A stretch of DNA of 64,000 nucleotides from Geoglobus ahangari (GTDB lineage Archaea; Halobacteriota; Archaeoglobi; Archaeoglobales; Archaeoglobaceae): positions 1,054,001-1,118,000 of the forward strand of contig NZ_CP011267.1 in the NCBI RefSeq assembly GCF_001006045.1, given 5' to 3'. Position numbers and translations under genes: made by a program. Of this stretch, positions 1 through 7,750 are shown in pieces (the stretch's first letter is position 1; every line of letters begins with the position of its first letter). The notes beneath the pieces were generated by a model, which was given only the letters and a program-made list of their open reading frames with translations, did no database searches and had not been told where the DNA came from.

Positions 1-185
1 ACATGGTCATAGGCGCGCAGCTGATAGACTACAGCCTGAGAGGCTTCGTCTCCTACACTCCACCGCTGTGGGGAAGGGAGGGACTGTTCGCAGCACTTGC
101 AGTACTGATGGCACCACTGGCCATGCTGCCAATCGTAGCATACTTATTCCCACCGTACGAAAAGAAGTTCAGGGCTGAGTTATGA
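1..185 (+). CDS. 3' end of a membrane protein gene, cut by the window edge
   Basis: The visible 60 codons open at the window boundary, so this is probably the C-terminus of a longer protein; the first in-frame ATG (position 3) has no room for a ribosome site to be seen. About one hydrophobic segment of some 22 residues (roughly residues 28-50) is followed by a short charged tail. The stop overlaps the ATG of the decaheme cytochrome gene (ATGA), which indicates one operon. By context it may be the membrane subunit of a respiratory complex that feeds the cytochrome, but I do not recognise the family from this fragment. Confidence 0.55.
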   Translation, partial: MVIGAQLIDYSLRGFVSYTPPLWGREGLFAALAVLMAPLAMLPIVAYLFPPYEKKFRAEL

Positions 186-1144
186 AATGGGTATGTCCGT
201 TCTGTCAGACGGAAAACGACACGAAGGAGTATAAGTGCGAGGTGTGTGGAAAGGAGTTCAAGAAGTCAGGAGACCGGCTGGTGGAGGTCAAGAAGAGACC
301 TCCGGAGTACCTGATCTCCCTTTTTTTGATAGGGGTCTTCATCCTCGGAAACGTGGTTTTGATAGCAATCGAATACGCCAGTGATCCTGAGCTGTGCACA
401 ACCTGTCACCAGATGGAGTACTACTTCCACAGCTGGGAGGAGTCGACCCACAGGGGGGTGAAGTGCTACCTCTGTCACTACGGCAGCAATCCTGTGGACT
501 TTTTGAAAGGGGCGTATCATTCTCTCTCGGTTCTGACGGCAAAGCAGCCGCCGTATGTGAACCTGCCCGCCAACATCTCTTCGGAGAACTGCCTTCACTG
601 CCACAAGGACATAACCGAGATCGGTGCGCTCAGGTACAAGAACCTGTCCTTCAGCCACAACAAGCACCTTGACGGCTACAAGAGAGGGTTCCTCAAGCTC
701 GAGTGCGTGAGCTGCCACAGGGAGATCGTCATCGGGAGCCACATAGCCGTGAAGGACACCACCTGCTTCGTCTGCCACTTCTACAAGACTCCCGAGGGCA
801 TACCCATCACGGGGTGCCCGTCGTGCCACAAGAATCCGGCGGACAAGGTGTACTTCAAGGACGTTGTCTTCTACCACTCGCTCCACCTCAAGAGGGACAT
901 CAAGTGCGAGTTCTGCCACAAGAACATCATAAGGTTCTACGGCAACATGAGCCTGAACTGCAAGAAATGCCATATAAGGGATGTGACCAACGTCTCGATA
1001 CCGGATCTGCAGATGCACTCAATCCATGTCAACGGCTTCAAGATAGACTGCGTCTCATGTCACGAAAAGCCGGAGCACAAGCCCGTGGTGGATGAGAAGA
1101 AGTGCAACCTATGTCACATCGGTCTCTTCCCCACCGGAAGCTGA
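182..1144 (+). CDS. Membrane-anchored decaheme c-type cytochrome with N-terminal zinc ribbon
   Basis: The 320-residue protein has ten CxxCH haem c motifs, beginning with CTTCHQM (haem Cys72/Cys75), a NapC/NrfH-like CxxCHxM first site. Ahead of them lie a C5-P-F-C8/C19-E-V-C22 zinc-ribbon pair and one transmembrane helix (about residues 43-65). The layout is therefore cytoplasmic zinc ribbon, membrane anchor, then a haem domain outside the cell. Such proteins usually pass electrons from the quinone pool or a membrane subunit to outside acceptors; the acceptor is not evident here. It follows the preceding membrane gene with a 4-bp overlap. Its 3' end overlaps the convergent ZPR1 gene by 36 bp. 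A zinc ribbon on a multihaem cytochrome is unusual. Confidence 0.9.
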   Translation: MKWVCPFCQTENDTKEYKCEVCGKEFKKSGDRLVEVKKRPPEYLISLFLIGVFILGNVVLIAIEYASDPELCTTCHQMEYYFHSWEESTHRGVKCYLCHYGSNPVDFLKGAYHSLSVLTAKQPPYVNLPANISSENCLHCHKDITEIGALRYKNLSFSHNKHLDGYKRGFLKLECVSCHREIVIGSHIAVKDTTCFVCHFYKTPEGIPITGCPSCHKNPADKVYFKDVVFYHSLHLKRDIKCEFCHKNIIRFYGNMSLNCKKCHIRDVTNVSIPDLQMHSIHVNGFKIDCVSCHEKPEHKPVVDEKKCNLCHIGLFPTGS

Positions 1145-1720
1145 GTCCACCACCCTCTTCAGGTAGTCCTCGCCGGTGATCTCCACCACCGTCAGGCCGG
1201 TCTTGAGCGATCTGGCCTCAACTTCACTCATTTTTTCCATAAACGCCTCGTCGCTGATTATCATGCTGTTCCCGTGCGGATCCTCGAGGACTATCGTGAG
1301 CCTCTCCTTTCCATCTCTGGCGAGTCTGAGCTTCTCGAGTATGAAGTTGCACCTCTCGACAGCATCCGCATCGTCGGAGTTCCACCTCTTGGCCATCTCA
1401 ACAACGTCCTCGAACCTCATCAGCACTCCCTCGACGTTGGTTATGAACCCCTGACTCGCCGGCCCGGGCTCCATCGCGAGTCCGAGCTCCGGGATTCTTA
1501 TTGTGCCGGAGGTTGACCTCACTACCTTGGAGAACAGCGTCTTCTTGTTGACCTCGATCGTAAACCTGACCGGATCCTTTATCTCGGCGACAAAAGAGTC
1601 TGAATGCTTAAATCCGCACCGGCAGCTTATTGAGGTTATCAGCAGCTTTCCAAAATATGGTGTGTCGTAGGTTGCGGTTACAACGTTAAGCTCCTCTCCG
1701 CAAACCGGGCAGGGTATCAT
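1109..1720 (-). CDS. ZPR1-type zinc-finger protein
   Basis: This 203-residue protein opens with a zinc ribbon (CPVC near the start, then a CRCG pair about 30 residues on) and continues into the beta-rich domain of archaeal ZPR1 homologues, with the conserved region around VRSTSGTIRIPELGLAMEPG. Eukaryotic ZPR1 binds translation factor eEF1A; the archaeal single-domain form is poorly characterised. It overlaps the 3' end of the upstream sepF-like gene by 4 bp (ATGA), so the two are probably co-transcribed and translationally coupled. Confidence 0.85.
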   Translation of the reverse strand: MIPCPVCGEELNVVTATYDTPYFGKLLITSISCRCGFKHSDSFVAEIKDPVRFTIEVNKKTLFSKVVRSTSGTIRIPELGLAMEPGPASQGFITNVEGVLMRFEDVVEMAKRWNSDDADAVERCNFILEKLRLARDGKERLTIVLEDPHGNSMIISDEAFMEKMSEVEARSLKTGLTVVEITGEDYLKRVVDSASGGEETDVT

Positions 1721-2094
1721 CTCCTAGTTCCTCTGATCTTGTTCCTGTCGATCTTTATCCCCATGGGGGTTATGATCACGTAGTCCTCACCAAGCCCCAC
1801 GATGTCGCCGTGAACATCCTCTGCGAGCTGCCTGAGATCCTTGAGAACTCTGTCGAGCGTGAGCTTGTCGTGCTTCAGAAACGCCACGTCGGCTATGACT
1901 ATGTTACCATCGTAAACCTGCCTCCTGACCTCGGGGATCTCGTTGAGGCTCGTGATCTCTGCCACCTTGATGTACGTTTCGCTGTCTCCCTCAAGCTCGG
2001 CTTCGAACTCGCTGAGATCGAGTTCCTCGTATTCGTCCACGTTAACTCTTTCCTGCTTGCCGAAGAGCTTCTCCATAATTCCCATGACACTCAC
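1717..2094 (-). CDS. sepF: SepF-family cell-division protein
   Basis: The 125-residue protein has the archaeal SepF plan: a short N-terminal amphipathic segment (MGIMEKLFGK, fit for membrane binding), an acidic linker, then a compact alpha/beta domain with the conserved run of hydrophobic strands, GDIVGLGEDYVIITP and a basic tail. Archaeal SepF anchors FtsZ to the membrane in FtsZ-based division. No ftsZ is in this window. Alternative starts lie at codons 4 and 7 (MGIMEK or MEKLF). An A/T-rich TATA-like sequence lies about 25-30 bp upstream. It heads a two-gene unit with the ZPR1 gene. Confidence 0.85.
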   Translation of the reverse strand: MSVMGIMEKLFGKQERVNVDEYEELDLSEFEAELEGDSETYIKVAEITSLNEIPEVRRQVYDGNIVIADVAFLKHDKLTLDRVLKDLRQLAEDVHGDIVGLGEDYVIITPMGIKIDRNKIRGTRR

Positions 2095-2155
2095 CTGAAT
2101 GAATTTGGGGAGAATTAGTATTTAAGCTTTCACATCGCACTCTGAGAAATTTTCA

Positions 2156-2228
2156 TGGGTCCGCCCGGATTCGAACCGGGGATCACTGCCTCGTAAGGGC
2201 AGCGTCATAACCACTAGACCACGGACCC
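2156..2228 (-). tRNA. tRNA-Val (anticodon UAC)
   Basis: On the minus strand the 73-nt sequence folds as a full cloverleaf: acceptor GGGTCCG/CGGACCC with discriminator A, anticodon stem CTGCC/GGCAG around loop CTTACGA (anticodon TAC), and T-arm CCCGG-TTCGAAT-CCGGG. CCA is not encoded and there is no intron. This tRNA reads GTA, the valine codon used three times running in the ilvB leader ORF at 12708. Confidence 0.97.
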
Positions 2229-2312
2229 GGCTTTGAAGGGCTATAACTATGGGGTGACCTGCAGAATAAGAATTTTATGATATGAAGTCCAAGTAGGTCA
2301 TGGTGATGAATT

Positions 2313-2492
2313 ATGCTGAGCTCACGAATAGAGAATCTCGGAATAGGCATAAAGAAGGTCTATCCCGAGGACTGTCAGCTCTGCATCTCAGGGTACACCG
2401 GAAAGAGGTGCAGGTACCTCAAGAAGATCGGCAGGGAGTTCTACTGCGTTAAGGACGCGGTAAAGGACTTTGACAACAGATTGATCTTTTAA
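2313..2492 (+). CDS. Small four-cysteine protein (59 aa), unknown function
   Basis: An ATG at 2313 preceded by GGTGAT (2302-2307) opens a 59-codon frame ending at TAA 2490-2492. It has a CQLC pair, a third Cys in GKRCRYLK and a fourth in EFYCVKD, in an otherwise basic, soluble sequence. Four cysteines in this arrangement suggest a metal site, perhaps zinc or Fe-S; this is inference. It stands alone between tRNA-Val (divergent) and purB (start 43 bp downstream). The ribosome site and the non-random composition argue that it is real. I do not recognise the family. Confidence 0.65.
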   Translation: MLSSRIENLGIGIKKVYPEDCQLCISGYTGKRCRYLKKIGREFYCVKDAVKDFDNRLIF

Positions 2493-2534
2493 TTTTTCCC
2501 GTAAACCTTTATATTCTCCCGTCCAACTCTTCTC

Positions 2535-3887
2535 ATGATCGTTCACCCCATTGACTACAGGTACGGCACCGACGAGATGAAGAGGATCTGGAGCGAGGAG
2601 AGCAGGATAAAGAGGATGATCTGGGTTGAGGTCGTTCTTCTCAGGGTTCTCTCGGAAATGGGTTACCTCAGCAGGGAGGAGTACGAGGCTGTGAGAAAGA
2701 ACGCAAGGAGCATATCCCCCGAGAGGGTCAGGGAGATTGAGGCAGAGATCAGGCACGACGTCATGAGCCTCGTCAAGGCTGTGGCAGAAGTGGCCGGAAG
2801 TGCTGGCAGGTGGGTGCACTTCGGCGCCACCTCGAACGACATAATCGACACTGCGGTGGCGACGCAGCTCAGGGACAGCGTCAAGATCCTCGAATCAAAG
2901 CTGCTCAGGCTGATCGAGGTTCTGGCCGACATGGCCGTGAGGCACAGGAGCACGATCTGCCTCGGCAGAACTCACGGTCAGGCCGCGCTCCCCATCACTT
3001 ACGGGTTCAGGTTTGCCGTGTGGCTGTCGGAGGTTATGAGGCACCTTGAGAGGCTTGAGGGGATGAAGAGGCGACTTCTGGTTGGGCAGATGAGCGGTGC
3101 TGTCGGGACTCAGGCGTCATTCGGAAAGGAGGGCCTCGAGATAGAGAGGAGGGTGATGAGGTACCTGAACCTGACACCCGCAGAGATCAGCGCCCAGATA
3201 ATTCCGAGGGACGTGTACTGCGAGTATGTAGAGTTCCTCGCCAACCTGTCCACCACGCTCGAGAAAATCGCCCTGAACGTGAGGCTGTGGCAGAGGAGCG
3301 AGACGCAGGAGGTCTTCGAGAGGTTTGACGTGAGCAAGCAGGTCGGAAGCTCGACCATGCCGCACAAGAGGAACCCCATAGACAGCGAGCAGATCTGCGG
3401 GCTCGCGAGGGTCATCAGGGGCTTTGTTGAGCCCCAGCACCAGTCGGCAATCCTGTGGGAGGAGAGGGATCTGACCAACTCATCTGCAGAGAGGATAATC
3501 CTCGTAGAGGCGACGGTTCTTGCTGACCACATACTGACCAAGACCATAAGGCTGATGAGAAACCTCGAAATTGACGCAGAAAAGGCGAGGGAGAATCTGG
3601 AGAGGCAGCTTGGGATAAACATGAGCGAGGCGCTGATGATCGCGCTGACGAAGAGGGGCGTGTCGAGGCAGGAGGCTCACGAGATGCTGAGGAGATGCGC
3701 CATGAAAGCTTATGAGCAGAGAAGACCTCTGAAGGACGTGGTTCTCGAAGACGAGCAGATCCTGAAGTATCTCAGGCCCGATGAGGTGGAGGAGCTTCTG
3801 AAGCCTGAGAACTACCTCGGAACCGCCCTCGAGAGGATTGATGCGGTGGTTGAGAGGGCGAGGAAGCTGCTGGAATCGAGGCGGTGA
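2535..3887 (+). CDS. purB: Adenylosuccinate lyase
   Basis: The 450-residue protein belongs to the fumarase/aspartase superfamily. It carries the signature SSTMPHKRNP (about residues 273-282), whose flexible loop holds the catalytic Ser, and GATSNDIIDT near residue 97 in the second conserved region. It splits fumarate from SAICAR and adenylosuccinate in purine and AMP synthesis. The length is normal for the archaeal enzyme. A TATA-like AACCTTTATATTC lies about 20-30 bp before the ATG, so the transcript is probably short-leadered. It converges directly with the next gene. Confidence 0.95.
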   Translation: MIVHPIDYRYGTDEMKRIWSEESRIKRMIWVEVVLLRVLSEMGYLSREEYEAVRKNARSISPERVREIEAEIRHDVMSLVKAVAEVAGSAGRWVHFGATSNDIIDTAVATQLRDSVKILESKLLRLIEVLADMAVRHRSTICLGRTHGQAALPITYGFRFAVWLSEVMRHLERLEGMKRRLLVGQMSGAVGTQASFGKEGLEIERRVMRYLNLTPAEISAQIIPRDVYCEYVEFLANLSTTLEKIALNVRLWQRSETQEVFERFDVSKQVGSSTMPHKRNPIDSEQICGLARVIRGFVEPQHQSAILWEERDLTNSSAERIILVEATVLADHILTKTIRLMRNLEIDAEKARENLERQLGINMSEALMIALTKRGVSRQEAHEMLRRCAMKAYEQRRPLKDVVLEDEQILKYLRPDEVEELLKPENYLGTALERIDAVVERARKLLESRR

Positions 3888-4712
3888 TCACAGCAGGTAA
3901 TCTGCAACAGCTCTCAGAGCATCTTCCCCAATTTTTCCCGGGCTTGTGGGAAAGCTCTTTTCAGGTCTTGCAAGCTCGAGCACCTCGAGGGCCGGGACTT
4001 TCCACGGGTCGCTGACGTATCCTGCAACCTCGACCGCCCTTGAGTACCTCTCTCCGTCAACCACGAACACCCTGCCGGGAGTAACTGCCACAACCACGTC
4101 AACGCTGAGCGATCTGCAGCTCGGGGCTGAGACGTTGCTCGACGACTCTACAACGCTCACCTCATGCCTCCTCGCCACCCTTCCAACCCAGAAGTCGCAG
4201 TGTGCTCTCGCTCTGGACATGATCTCCTCGAACTCCTCGTAGCCAACCTCCCTGACCTCGTCAACTCCACTGAAATCACCCCACTCCTTGCTGAGAAAAT
4301 CCGGGAACCTGTTCCAGCCCCTCTCAACCTCGTAGAGCACGATCTTCCCGCTTCTCTCGGTAACCCTAACCGCCACGATCTGGGTGTTGAGGGACACCAT
4401 CGCCATCCCACTCCAGCCAACCTTCTCCGGATCTACAGGCGACATTACGACGCATACCGGGTTAACCTCCTCGAGCCTCTCTGAAATTCCCACGCTCTCC
4501 GCAACCTTCAGAACGTCCCCGCTGACGGGAAATCCGACCCTCACGCTCTCCTTCAGGGCGTCGTAGTCACGCCACACGTTGAAGGCCGAGACGGGCTTCA
4601 GGTACTCCGCATCAACCCCCTCACCTGAGAGGTACCTGAGCAGTGCTGTGGCGAACGTGGTCTTTCCCGAGTCGTGCTGCTGGAGGCCCACTATGAGAAC
4701 AGATGCTCCCAT
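3888..4712 (-). CDS. P-loop NTPase, DTBS/CobB-like fold, unknown substrate
   Basis: Starting at the ATG at 4712, the protein begins MGASVLIVGLQQHDSGKTT, where DSGKTT is the Walker A loop directly after the first strand. This plan resembles dethiobiotin synthetase and CobB/CobQ-type ATPases (KPVSAF near residue 40 fits the switch region). Further in-frame GTG codons (up to 4727) precede this ATG, but a TATA-like AATAAAACC about 25 bp upstream favours a leaderless mRNA at 4712. The C-terminal half has no motif I know. Substrate and pathway are unassigned. Confidence 0.7.
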   Translation of the reverse strand: MGASVLIVGLQQHDSGKTTFATALLRYLSGEGVDAEYLKPVSAFNVWRDYDALKESVRVGFPVSGDVLKVAESVGISERLEEVNPVCVVMSPVDPEKVGWSGMAMVSLNTQIVAVRVTERSGKIVLYEVERGWNRFPDFLSKEWGDFSGVDEVREVGYEEFEEIMSRARAHCDFWVGRVARRHEVSVVESSSNVSAPSCRSLSVDVVVAVTPGRVFVVDGERYSRAVEVAGYVSDPWKVPALEVLELARPEKSFPTSPGKIGEDALRAVADYLL

Positions 4713-4786
4713 CACTTGGTCTGCCACCTCTCTGGTTTTATTCCTTTCTCGCCTCCGCGCTTTTATTCAGATCCGCCACCACAAAG

Positions 4787-4797
4787 TTCATAAATCC
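4787..4797 (+). promoter_or_regulatory. TATA box of tRNA-Arg
   Basis: TTCATAAATCC is centred about 26 bp before the first tRNA nucleotide, the standard archaeal spacing. Confidence 0.6.
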
Positions 4798-4817
4798 TGA
4801 TTGAGCTCCATCTCTGG

Positions 4818-4892
4818 GGGCCCGTGGCTCAGCCTGGATAGAGCGACGGCCTTCTAAGCCGTAGATCCCGGGTTCGAATCCCGGCGGGTCCG
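4818..4892 (+). tRNA. tRNA-Arg (anticodon UCU)
   Basis: The 75-nt cloverleaf has acceptor GGGCCCG/CGGGTCC with one G-U pair and discriminator G, anticodon stem ACGGC/GCCGT around loop CTTCTAA (anticodon TCT), and T-arm CCGGG-TTCGAAT-CCCGG. There is no intron and no encoded CCA. It reads AGA and, by wobble, AGG; AGG is the dominant Arg codon in this window. Confidence 0.97.
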
Positions 4893-4949
4893 CTTGATTA
4901 ATTTTTCATCCGGGCGAGCAAAAAATCGCTACTTTTTCTCCCCTGAATC

Positions 4950-4978
4950 GCGGAAACTTTTAGAAAGCTATTTATAGT
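4950..4978 (+). promoter_or_regulatory. Promoter of the Mrp operon
   Basis: CGGAAACTTTTAGAA (BRE-like purines followed by a TATA-like run) and then CTATTTATAG lie 10-35 bp before the first mrpF ATG. The first would put transcription start at or next to ATG 4987; the second would suit the in-frame ATGs at 5002 or 5008. Confidence 0.45.
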
Positions 4979-4986
4979 GATTATAG

Positions 4987-5283
4987 ATGTTAAAATCCAC
5001 TATGGAGATGCTCGACGTTTTCCTCGCTGTCGGCATTCTCATAACTGTCTCAATTCTCATGACGATGTACAGGGTTTTCAGGGGGCCCACAACCCTCGAC
5101 AGGCTGATGGCGACAAGTGTAATAGGCACAAAGGTTGTGGTGCTTCTTGTTGTCATCGGCTACCTGTTCGAAAGGCCGATCTTCATTGACATCCCTCTGA
5201 CCTACGCGATGCTGAACTTTGTTGGAACGCTGATTGTTGCGAAATACATAGAAAGGGGAGAGCTATGGAAGCCCTACACGTAG
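4987..5283 (+). CDS. mrpF: Mrp antiporter subunit F
   Basis: This 98-residue, three-helix protein carries the MrpF/MnhF core RVFRGPTTLDRLMATSVIGTK and a C-terminal YAMLNFVGTLIVAKYIERG. It is a small membrane subunit of the multisubunit Na+(or K+)/H+ antiporter. Starts at 4987, 5002 or 5008 are all possible because ATGs recur at codons 1, 6 and 8. It is the first gene of the operon and overlaps mrpG by 19 bp. Confidence 0.9.
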   Translation: MLKSTMEMLDVFLAVGILITVSILMTMYRVFRGPTTLDRLMATSVIGTKVVVLLVVIGYLFERPIFIDIPLTYAMLNFVGTLIVAKYIERGELWKPYT

Positions 5284-5576
5284 TCTCGGCTTTGCTGATG
5301 TTCTCCGGCGTGTTCTTCATGATAGCCGGAGCCCTCGGCATCATTCGATTCCCAGACTTCTACACAAGGCTGCATGCGGCAGGCAAGTGCGACACGCTCG
5401 GAGAGGTGCTCATAATTCTGGGCTTCATGGTGTACGAGGGGTTCTCCTTCCTCTCGGTCAAGCTGCTCTTCCTGTCCTTCTTCATACTGCTCGCCAATCC
5501 TGTGGGCACTCACGCGCTGATCAAGGCCGCGTATCTGACCGGGGTCAAGATGTGGAAGAAGGAGGAGTCCCGATGA
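5265..5576 (+). CDS. mrpG: Mrp antiporter subunit G
   Basis: The 103-residue protein has three hydrophobic helices and the MrpG signature GIIRFPDFYTRLHAAGKCDTLGE (about residues 25-47). It works with MrpE and MrpF in the ion-translocating complex in the cell membrane. It starts inside mrpF and ends in an ATGA overlap with mrpE, which indicates tight translational coupling. Confidence 0.93.
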   Translation: MEALHVVSALLMFSGVFFMIAGALGIIRFPDFYTRLHAAGKCDTLGEVLIILGFMVYEGFSFLSVKLLFLSFFILLANPVGTHALIKAAYLTGVKMWKKEESR

Positions 5577-6121
5577 GCGAGAACCTTGACAGGAGAATAT
5601 CGCTGGTGCTGACGTTCGTGGTGATGTTCGGGTTCTGGGTTCTGCTGTCAGCCTGGGCCATCTCTCCCGACGCTCCGGGACACTTCAACGCCATCCACAT
5701 CTCACAGGGTCTTGCTGCAGCTTTGCTCACCACCTACCTTTCAAGGAACGTGATATTTGACCTCAGCAGGAAGTGGCACGTGAAGTTCGCGAGAGCAATA
5801 CCCTACATAGCCTGGGAGCTCTGGCAGATAGTCCTCGCCAATCTGGACGTTGCGTGGAGGGCCATACACCCGAAAATGCCTCTCGATCCGGTTGTCGTGG
5901 AGTTTGAAACCCCGCTTAGGGGTGACCTTGCTCTGACGTTCATGGCTAACTCCATAACCCTGACTCCGGGAACGATAACCATCCTTGTTGAGCCGGAGAA
6001 GGGGAAGTTTGTGGTTCACGCCATAGACAGGAAACTAGCCGAGCCGCTTATTGTTGATCAGACGATGCAGAACAAGATAGCTCACGTCTTTATGGAGGGT
6101 CAGCATGATAGTTCCGCTTGA
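5573..6121 (+). CDS. mrpE: Mrp antiporter subunit E
   Basis: From the ATG at 5573 (overlapping the mrpG stop) the 182-residue protein shows N-terminal membrane helices and then the MrpE core: IAWELWQIVLANLDVAWRAI, and ANSITLTPGTITI leading to a soluble C-terminal domain. The reading frame is open further upstream inside mrpG, but that part is not MrpE-like, and the overlap supports this start. The function is assembly or stability of the Mrp complex. The 3' end overlaps the next gene by 17 bp. Confidence 0.92.
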   Translation: MSENLDRRISLVLTFVVMFGFWVLLSAWAISPDAPGHFNAIHISQGLAAALLTTYLSRNVIFDLSRKWHVKFARAIPYIAWELWQIVLANLDVAWRAIHPKMPLDPVVVEFETPLRGDLALTFMANSITLTPGTITILVEPEKGKFVVHAIDRKLAEPLIVDQTMQNKIAHVFMEGQHDSSA

Positions 6122-6911
6122 TATCGCCCTGATAATCTTCCTGATAGTGTCTGCGGTTTCAGCTTTAATAGTAAGGGATCTGCTCGCATCCATCGCCATC
6201 CTCGGCACGTACACGTTCGTCATGGCGTGCATCTACGTTCAGATGAACTCAGTGGATGTGGGATTCACGGAGGCTGCGATAGGTGCTGGAGCCTCAACTG
6301 CGCTGATGGTAGCGAGCCTCACAAGGCTCAGGAGGTTCGACACGAGCAGGATAAACGCCTCGAAGGCCGTTGTCGGGGCAATGGCGGTTTTCATGCTCGC
6401 AGGTTTATTCATTTACGTCGTCGAGGACATGCCCCCCTTTGGAGATCCGGAATCTCCTCCCAACAAGTGGATCGAGCTATTCAGCCTCGAGGACCGCGGG
6501 CTTTCAGCCAAACTCGAGAGCGGCGTTCTGCCGAAAGAGATCAAGAGCAGGATAGAGTCTCTGGGTTACACGACATCCAACAACTGGCCGCCCCTTGAGG
6601 ACGGCACCTACAGGGTGGTGTGGAACGAAGAGGAGCACGGCTGGGAGGTGCTGATTGAGAAGAACGAGAAGTTCTTCCCCAATCTGGAGAAGCTCTACTT
6701 CATTGAGCCGTCAAACGGTGAGCTGAAGGTCTACAGGTACTCAATACCGGTCAGGTGGGAGGAGAAGTGCGAGGAGGAGATGAACACGCCCAACATGGTC
6801 ACCGCCGGTCTTGCGGATTACAGAGGCTACGATACTCTCGGAGAGACGGTCGTCATCTTCACAGCTGCTGTTAGCGTTGCAGCACTACTGAGGAGGGGAT
6901 ACCTTGAGTGA
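6105..6911 (+). CDS. MbhD/MbhE-like (DUF4040) antiporter subunit with a soluble insert
   Basis: Residues 1-108 contain three helices with the DUF4040/MbhD motif TEAAIGAGASTALMVASLTRLRRFD, ending in DMPPFGDP. Residues 229-268 contain the MbhE or MrpA-C-terminal motif PNMVTAGLADYRGYDTLGETVV and a last helix. In relatives these two parts are joined by a short linker. Here about 105 mostly charged residues (about 121-225, including GTYRVVWNEEEHGWEV) lie between them and would form an extra soluble domain. In other Mrp systems these parts belong to the long C-terminus of MrpA. It overlaps mrpE and the next gene. Confidence 0.85.
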   Translation: MIVPLDIALIIFLIVSAVSALIVRDLLASIAILGTYTFVMACIYVQMNSVDVGFTEAAIGAGASTALMVASLTRLRRFDTSRINASKAVVGAMAVFMLAGLFIYVVEDMPPFGDPESPPNKWIELFSLEDRGLSAKLESGVLPKEIKSRIESLGYTTSNNWPPLEDGTYRVVWNEEEHGWEVLIEKNEKFFPNLEKLYFIEPSNGELKVYRYSIPVRWEEKCEEEMNTPNMVTAGLADYRGYDTLGETVVIFTAAVSVAALLRRGYLE

Positions 6912-7362
6912 TGACATAAACGTGGTTATCAAGACGACCATACGAACCATGCTCCCGTTCATCCAGCTTTACGGCTTTTACGTGATGACCGGCACGGAGG
7001 GTGCGGGAGGCGGATTTCAGGGCGGTGTTATTCTTGCCGCTTCCTTCATACTCTATGCCATAACCTTCGGGGCAGAGAAAGGCAGGGAGAAGGCTCCGGA
7101 GAGCTGGAACACGGCCTTTAAGAGCTTCGGCCTCTACATCTACGCTGGAGTCGGCATGCTGACCATAATTTACAGTCTCGGCTTTGCGGAGTTCCTGAAC
7201 TACTCGGCAACGTTCCTCAGTCTGTTCGTGCCCCACACTGTTGCGAGGGGAATCCTGATCGCGGACGTGATTGAGGTGGGTATAGGGATGACCGTGGCTG
7301 CGAGCTTCACCTCGCTGTTCTTCGACCTCGTGTGGAAGGGTGATGAGGATGGACGTGATTGA
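6904..7362 (+). CDS. mrpB: Mrp antiporter subunit B
   Basis: The 152-residue four-helix protein has the MnhB core TMLPFIQLYGFYVMTGTEG, then AGGGFQGGVILAASFILYAI, and a C-terminal ADVIEVGIGMTV. The most upstream usable start is TTG at 6904, 8 bp inside the previous gene and preceded by GAGGAGGGGAT, a strong ribosome site; no nearby ATG exists in frame. It is a membrane subunit of the antiporter complex. Confidence 0.9.
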   Translation: MSDDINVVIKTTIRTMLPFIQLYGFYVMTGTEGAGGGFQGGVILAASFILYAITFGAEKGREKAPESWNTAFKSFGLYIYAGVGMLTIIYSLGFAEFLNYSATFLSLFVPHTVARGILIADVIEVGIGMTVAASFTSLFFDLVWKGDEDGRD

Positions 7363-7750
7363 GCTGTTCCTCGAGCGCTACAACTACTGGAGCTTTGTCG
7401 TGCTCATGCTGATTGGCCTGTACGGGGCGATAGTCTACAACAACCTCGTCAAGAAGATAATTGGGCTGAGCATATTCCAGACAGCCATATTCCTGCTCTT
7501 TATATCAATGGCCGACGTTGGGAGAGATATAGAGAACACGCTCGGGCTTAAAAGCGGAACAGCGCCGATAGTGTGGGAGAAGGGAATAGAGCACGGCTAC
7601 ATGTACGTCAATCCAGTCCCCCACGTCCTCGTGCTGACGGGCATAGTCGTTTCAGCAGCAACGCTCGCTTTAGCCCTTGCCCTGATGATACGCATCTATA
7701 GGGAGTTCGGGACGCTTGACGAAGAAGAGCTGAGGGAGATGGTAGAATGA
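7349..7750 (+). CDS. mrpC: Mrp antiporter subunit C (NuoK-like)
   Basis: Three helices and the NuoK/MnhC pattern (YGAIVYNNLVKKIIGLSIFQTAIFLLF, then PVPHVLVLTGIVVSAATLALALAL) identify MrpC. The ATG at 7349 sits 4 nt after GGTGAT and is preferred over GTG 7340 or ATG 7343 in the same frame. The loop around residues 50-80 (AD VGRDIENTLG...EKGIEHGYMY) is longer than in short MnhC proteins. It overlaps mrpB and, by ATGA, the following antiporter gene. Confidence 0.9.
   Translation: MDVIELFLERYNYWSFVVLMLIGLYGAIVYNNLVKKIIGLSIFQTAIFLLFISMADVGRDIENTLGLKSGTAPIVWEKGIEHGYMYVNPVPHVLVLTGIVVSAATLALALALMIRIYREFGTLDEEELREMVE

Noticed and set aside
266-1018. Long minus-strand frame opposite the decaheme cytochrome
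   Set aside because: It is the shadow of a gene with strong third-position bias. It has no ribosome site, no recognisable domain, and the plus strand shows ten ordered CxxCH motifs.
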